Shown here: piece by piece, positions 62,230 through 64,000 of the stretch
How positions within the stretch are numbered: the stretch's first letter is position 1
Layout: every line of letters begins with the position of its first letter
NCBI RefSeq assembly: GCF_000526415.1
Contig: NZ_JAGA01000003.1
Span: 806,001-870,000, forward strand
Origin: Kallotenue papyrolyticum
GTDB lineage: Bacteria; Chloroflexota; Chloroflexia; Chloroflexales; Kallotenuaceae
DNA length: 64,000 nt
Direction: 5' to 3'
The notes under the pieces: generated by a model
The model's input: the letters and a program-made list of their open reading frames with translations, nothing else
The model's database searches: none
Told to the model about the DNA's origin: nothing
Position numbers and translations under genes: made by a program

Positions 62230-62828
62230 GGCGGCTGATCCTCGCCGTGATCCAGACGATGGGACGTGGTACTCAATGCCTGCGTCGCGTCGCACACCGG
62301 ATCGTCCGGCGGCGCAACCTCCGCCGCCGCGACTTCCAGACGCCAGATCTCCTGCACCAGCCGAAAGCCGGTCTGGCGGTAGAAGCGCCGCGCGCGAGTG
62401 TTGGCGGCGGTGACATAGAGCTGAATGCGATCGAAGCCATGCCGTGCTGCCCAGGCGCGCGCCTCGGCCAGCAACCGTTGCGCCAGGCCCTGCCCACGCC
62501 AGCCCGGCGCGACATAGAGCGCCGCCAGCTCGGCCCACTGACGGCAGCGAAACAGCCGCGCATCCTGGTGCGCTTGCATGATCAACAGCCCGACCGGCGT
62601 TGCTCCACTCCAGGCCAGCAGCCACAGCGCGCCAGGATCGTTCCATGTGCGCTGGAAGTGCGCCTGCAGCACCGCACGCCAGTCGTCGGCCAGCGCGAAG
62701 CGCGGATCGAGCTGCGCGTTGAAGGCGTGCAGTTCACCAAACAGCAGCGCAACCGCCTCGAAATCGTTGGCGCGCGCCGGCCGAACTAGGAGCTGACGAT
62801 CGGATCGCAGAGGTGTGACCACACCCAT
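62211..62828 (-). CDS. GNAT family N-acetyltransferase
   Basis: 205 residues. The acetyl-CoA-binding core is ELAALYVAPGWRGQGLAQRL (motif A, RGxGxA) with IQLYVTAANTRARRFYRQTG (motif B, A-x-x-FYxxxGF) and FRLVQEIWRLEV. The tail (about 25 residues after it) is His/Cys-containing (HRLDHGEDQPPCVPWC). The acceptor is unknown. AGGAG precedes ATG 62828. It follows the zinc ribbon gene by 6 bp in the metal-related operon. Confidence 0.9.
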   Translation of the reverse strand: MGVVTPLRSDRQLLVRPARANDFEAVALLFGELHAFNAQLDPRFALADDWRAVLQAHFQRTWNDPGALWLLAWSGATPVGLLIMQAHQDARLFRCRQWAELAALYVAPGWRGQGLAQRLLAEARAWAARHGFDRIQLYVTAANTRARRFYRQTGFRLVQEIWRLEVAAAEVAPPDDPVCDATQALSTTSHRLDHGEDQPPCVPWC

Positions 62829-62834
62829 GGACTC

Positions 62835-63065
62835 CTACCCCACCCGCCGCAGCGGACGGCAACAGCGGCAGCCGACACGATGCGCCGGTCGCACCACCGG
62901 CGTGGAGGCGATTCGCGGCGCGCGCGGGGCGGCTACCCGCGCCGGCACCCGCCGGGCCGCCGCCTGACAGCGTGGACACCACGCCGGCGCATCGGCAGCC
63001 GCCAGACTGCGCTGTTCTTCGAACATCGTCTCACACGTAGAGCACTGAAACTCGTAGATCGGCAT
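62835..63065 (-). CDS. FmdB-type zinc ribbon protein
   Basis: 76 residues. MPIYEFQCSTCETMFEEQRS is the standard FmdB N-terminus with the first CxxC; the second is AWCPRCQAAARRVPARVA. The tail is Arg/Pro/Ala-rich and ends with CRCC, an extra Cys cluster. FmdB-like ribbons are putative regulatory or zinc-binding proteins. First gene of the operon; a near-consensus promoter with a palindrome in its spacer lies 25 bp upstream. Confidence 0.88.
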   Translation of the reverse strand: MPIYEFQCSTCETMFEEQRSLAAADAPAWCPRCQAAARRVPARVAAPRAPRIASTPVVRPAHRVGCRCCRPLRRVG

Positions 63066-63089
63066 AACACCACCCGTTGGTTGCCGAGC

Positions 63090-63118
63090 ATTATAGATAC
63101 ATTGTATCATTAAGTCAA
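63090..63118 (-). promoter_or_regulatory. promoter and operator of the metal-related operon
   Basis: Minus-strand TTGACT (63113-63118), 17-bp spacer, perfect TATAAT (63090-63095). The spacer holds GATAC-3-GTATC (63096-63108), a palindrome placed where a repressor would block RNA polymerase. A metal-dependent repressor (Fur/Zur or MntR type) is the natural candidate, but this is inference. Confidence 0.75.
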
Positions 63119-63131
63119 GCGCGCGCTCCCC

Positions 63132-63161
63132 TTGGCGTTGCCGGCGCGCGTGCGCTATCAT
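63132..63161 (+). promoter_or_regulatory. promoter of the csaA-like gene
   Basis: TTGGCG (63132-63137), 18-bp spacer, TATCAT (63156-63161), about 30 bp before the ATG. Confidence 0.55.
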
Positions 63162-63190
63162 GCGCAGGGCGAGATCCCGGAGGAGCAACG

Positions 63191-63538
63191 ATGAGCCACA
63201 CACTACCCCTGAGCTGGGACGACTTCATGCGCGTTGACCTACGCGTCGGGACGATCGTGCGCGCCGAGCCCTTTCCAGAGGCACGCCGCCCGGCCTACAA
63301 GCTGTGGATCGACTTCGGCCCTGAGCTCGGCATTCGCCAATCATCGGCGCAGATCACCGTGCACTACCGTCCCGAAACGCTGGTGGGCCGCCAGGTGATC
63401 GCGGTGGTCAACTTTCCGCCCAAACAGATCGGCCCCTTCCGCTCCGAGGTGCTGGTGACCGGCTTTCCCGACGAGCAGGGCGCCGTGGTGCTGGCGCAGC
63501 CCGAACGGCCCGTGCCCAACGGCGCGCGCCTGTTCTAG
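63191..63538 (+). CDS. csaA: tRNA-binding domain protein CsaA-like
   Basis: 115 residues, a single OB-fold tRNA-binding domain. [40 protein letters not shown] and [20 protein letters not shown] are the family hallmarks (F-x-x-(V/I)D-(L/I)RVG), and [20 protein letters not shown] completes the CsaA signature. CsaA is proposed as an export-related chaperone in Bacillus; structurally it binds tRNA. AGGAG precedes ATG 63191. Monocistronic. Confidence 0.92.
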   Translation: MSHTLPLSWDDFMRVDLRVGTIVRAEPFPEARRPAYKLWIDFGPELGIRQSSAQITVHYRPETLVGRQVIAVVNFPPKQIGPFRSEVLVTGFPDEQGAVVLAQPERPVPNGARLF

Positions 63539-63568
63539 GCCATCCGGTCTGGCGCGGTGGCCGGCAGT

Positions 63569-63588
63569 TGTGCTATTATATAAGCACA
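63569..63588 (+). promoter_or_regulatory. ArsR-type operator/promoter
   Basis: TGTGCT-8-AGCACA inverted repeat just upstream of the arsR-like gene, embedded in an AT-rich promoter (TTGTGC, then GATTAT about 16 bp later). It fits autoregulation by an ArsR/SmtB dimer. Confidence 0.5.
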
Positions 63589-63616
63589 TGATTATGCATC
63601 GATGGAGCACAGCGCC

Positions 63617-63952
63617 ATGAACGTCCGCGCCCCGTCCGGTCTGGCGCTCAAGGCCAAGCTCTTTCGCGGCCTGAGCGATCCCTCGCGTCTGGCCTTGATC
63701 GAGGCGTTGCGCGACGGCGAGAAGACCGTCTCGCAACTGGTGGAAGCCACCGGCCTGTCACAGCCCAATGCGTCGGCGCACCTGGCCTGCCTGCGCGACT
63801 GCGGCATCGTCGAGAAGCGCCAGGCGGGTCGCTATGCCTTCTATGCACTGGCCGACGATCAGGTTGAGGCGCTGCTGTGCGCCGCTGAGGAGCTGCTGGC
63901 GCGGATCGGCGCCCAGATCTTCGCCTGCACGCGCTACCGTCAGGAGGGCTGA
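63617..63952 (+). CDS. ArsR/SmtB family metal sensor, CmtR-like
   Basis: 111 residues. The winged helix spans about 10-85: LFRGLSDPSRLALIEALRDG, then TVSQLVEATGLSQPNASAHL. The recognition helix is followed by ACLRDCGIVEKR, two Cys spaced as in the CmtR site (Cys57/Cys61 in Mycobacterium), and the C-terminal IFACTRY supplies a third Cys as in CmtR. That set binds Cd(II)/Pb(II) and releases DNA. Start 63617 has GGAG 9 bp upstream; ATG 63602 is possible. The next gene starts at the following base and looks like a metal ATPase, the usual target. Confidence 0.88.
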   Translation: MNVRAPSGLALKAKLFRGLSDPSRLALIEALRDGEKTVSQLVEATGLSQPNASAHLACLRDCGIVEKRQAGRYAFYALADDQVEALLCAAEELLARIGAQIFACTRYRQEG

Positions 63953-64000
63953 ATGGCCGGGAACTTCCAACAGGTCAACCTGCCCGTCCAGGGCATGGAC
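63953..64000 (+). CDS. start of a probable heavy-metal-translocating P-type ATPase (partial)
   Basis: Only 16 codons are inside the window: MAGNFQQVNLPVQGMD. The LPVQGMD stretch is how an N-terminal HMA domain (GMDCxxC) of CadA/ZntA-type ATPases begins. It starts directly after the ArsR stop with AGGAGGG upstream. Assignment rests on the short motif and on the neighbour, a CmtR-like sensor. Confidence 0.55.
   Translation, partial: MAGNFQQVNLPVQGMD

Overview
The window is GC-rich, gene-dense bacterial chromosome with short intergenic gaps, frequent ATGA stop/start overlaps and good Shine-Dalgarno sites. Protein resemblance (MurJ, NrdR, PcrA, RsbR-like STAS proteins, WD40 with COG0523 GTPases, GH6, CrtI) suggests a Chloroflexota bacterium, probably class Chloroflexia, heterotrophic and with carotenoids. 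That assignment is inference; there is no rRNA in the window to settle it.

Layout. 1-800: an AT-richer patch with a cut-off Imm-5-like gene and a C-terminal remnant of an isoprenylcysteine methyltransferase-like gene, next to a tRNA-Pro/tRNA-Gly operon. 800-7.2 kb: housekeeping genes (nrdR, a GT4 glycosyltransferase, a candidate 6S-like RNA, holA, a DUF1059 protein, rpsT, murJ). 7.2-10.5 kb: a CrtI-family desaturase facing a polar amino acid uptake system without an ATPase. 10.5-19.6 kb: a gap of about 800 bp, then a sugar ABC transporter (also without ATPase), an FAH-family hydrolase, LutABC and a Gfo/Idh oxidoreductase. Together these look like a catabolic locus whose FAH step could supply the L-lactate that LutABC oxidises. 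19.6-25.8 kb: a MutS-like ATPase, a V4R-like/STAS signalling pair, a Tat-exported flavin oxidase, a metallophosphoesterase-like protein without its metal ligands, and a ROK kinase. 25.8-27.7 kb: a fructosamine-kinase gene split by a 910-bp IS5-family element with perfect inverted repeats and a TAA duplication. 27.7-33.9 kb: LMW phosphatase, gnd, an HD-GYP response regulator and a PAS-rich histidine kinase whose ATP-binding boxes are eroded.

34.1-39.9 kb (minus): a compact exosortase-G (XrtG) type operon: PTPS-related protein, large membrane protein, probable sorted substrate, exosortase and GT2. 40.2-49.6 kb: a degenerate PGI-like protein, an RlmI-type methyltransferase, an orphan Flp pilin, YceI, a PcrA/UvrD helicase with an unusual insertion, and a TetR/DHA2 efflux pair. 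49.7-54.2 kb: a secreted GH6 cellulase, then an ABC-2 exporter preceded by a leader peptide and two hairpins, the first a good terminator (attenuation).

54.3-63.1 kb (minus): a long metal-related operon starting from a TTGACT-17-TATAAT promoter with a palindrome in the spacer: FmdB zinc ribbon, GNAT, COG0523 GTPase, MogA/MoaB-like protein, an unknown CxCxxC protein, a second COG0523 GTPase, WD40, a third COG0523 GTPase and a Crp/Fnr regulator. Beyond it lie a methyltransferase, a DsrE-like protein and a decayed ABC permease. 63.1-64 kb: CsaA, a CmtR-like ArsR sensor and the start of a probable metal-transporting ATPase.
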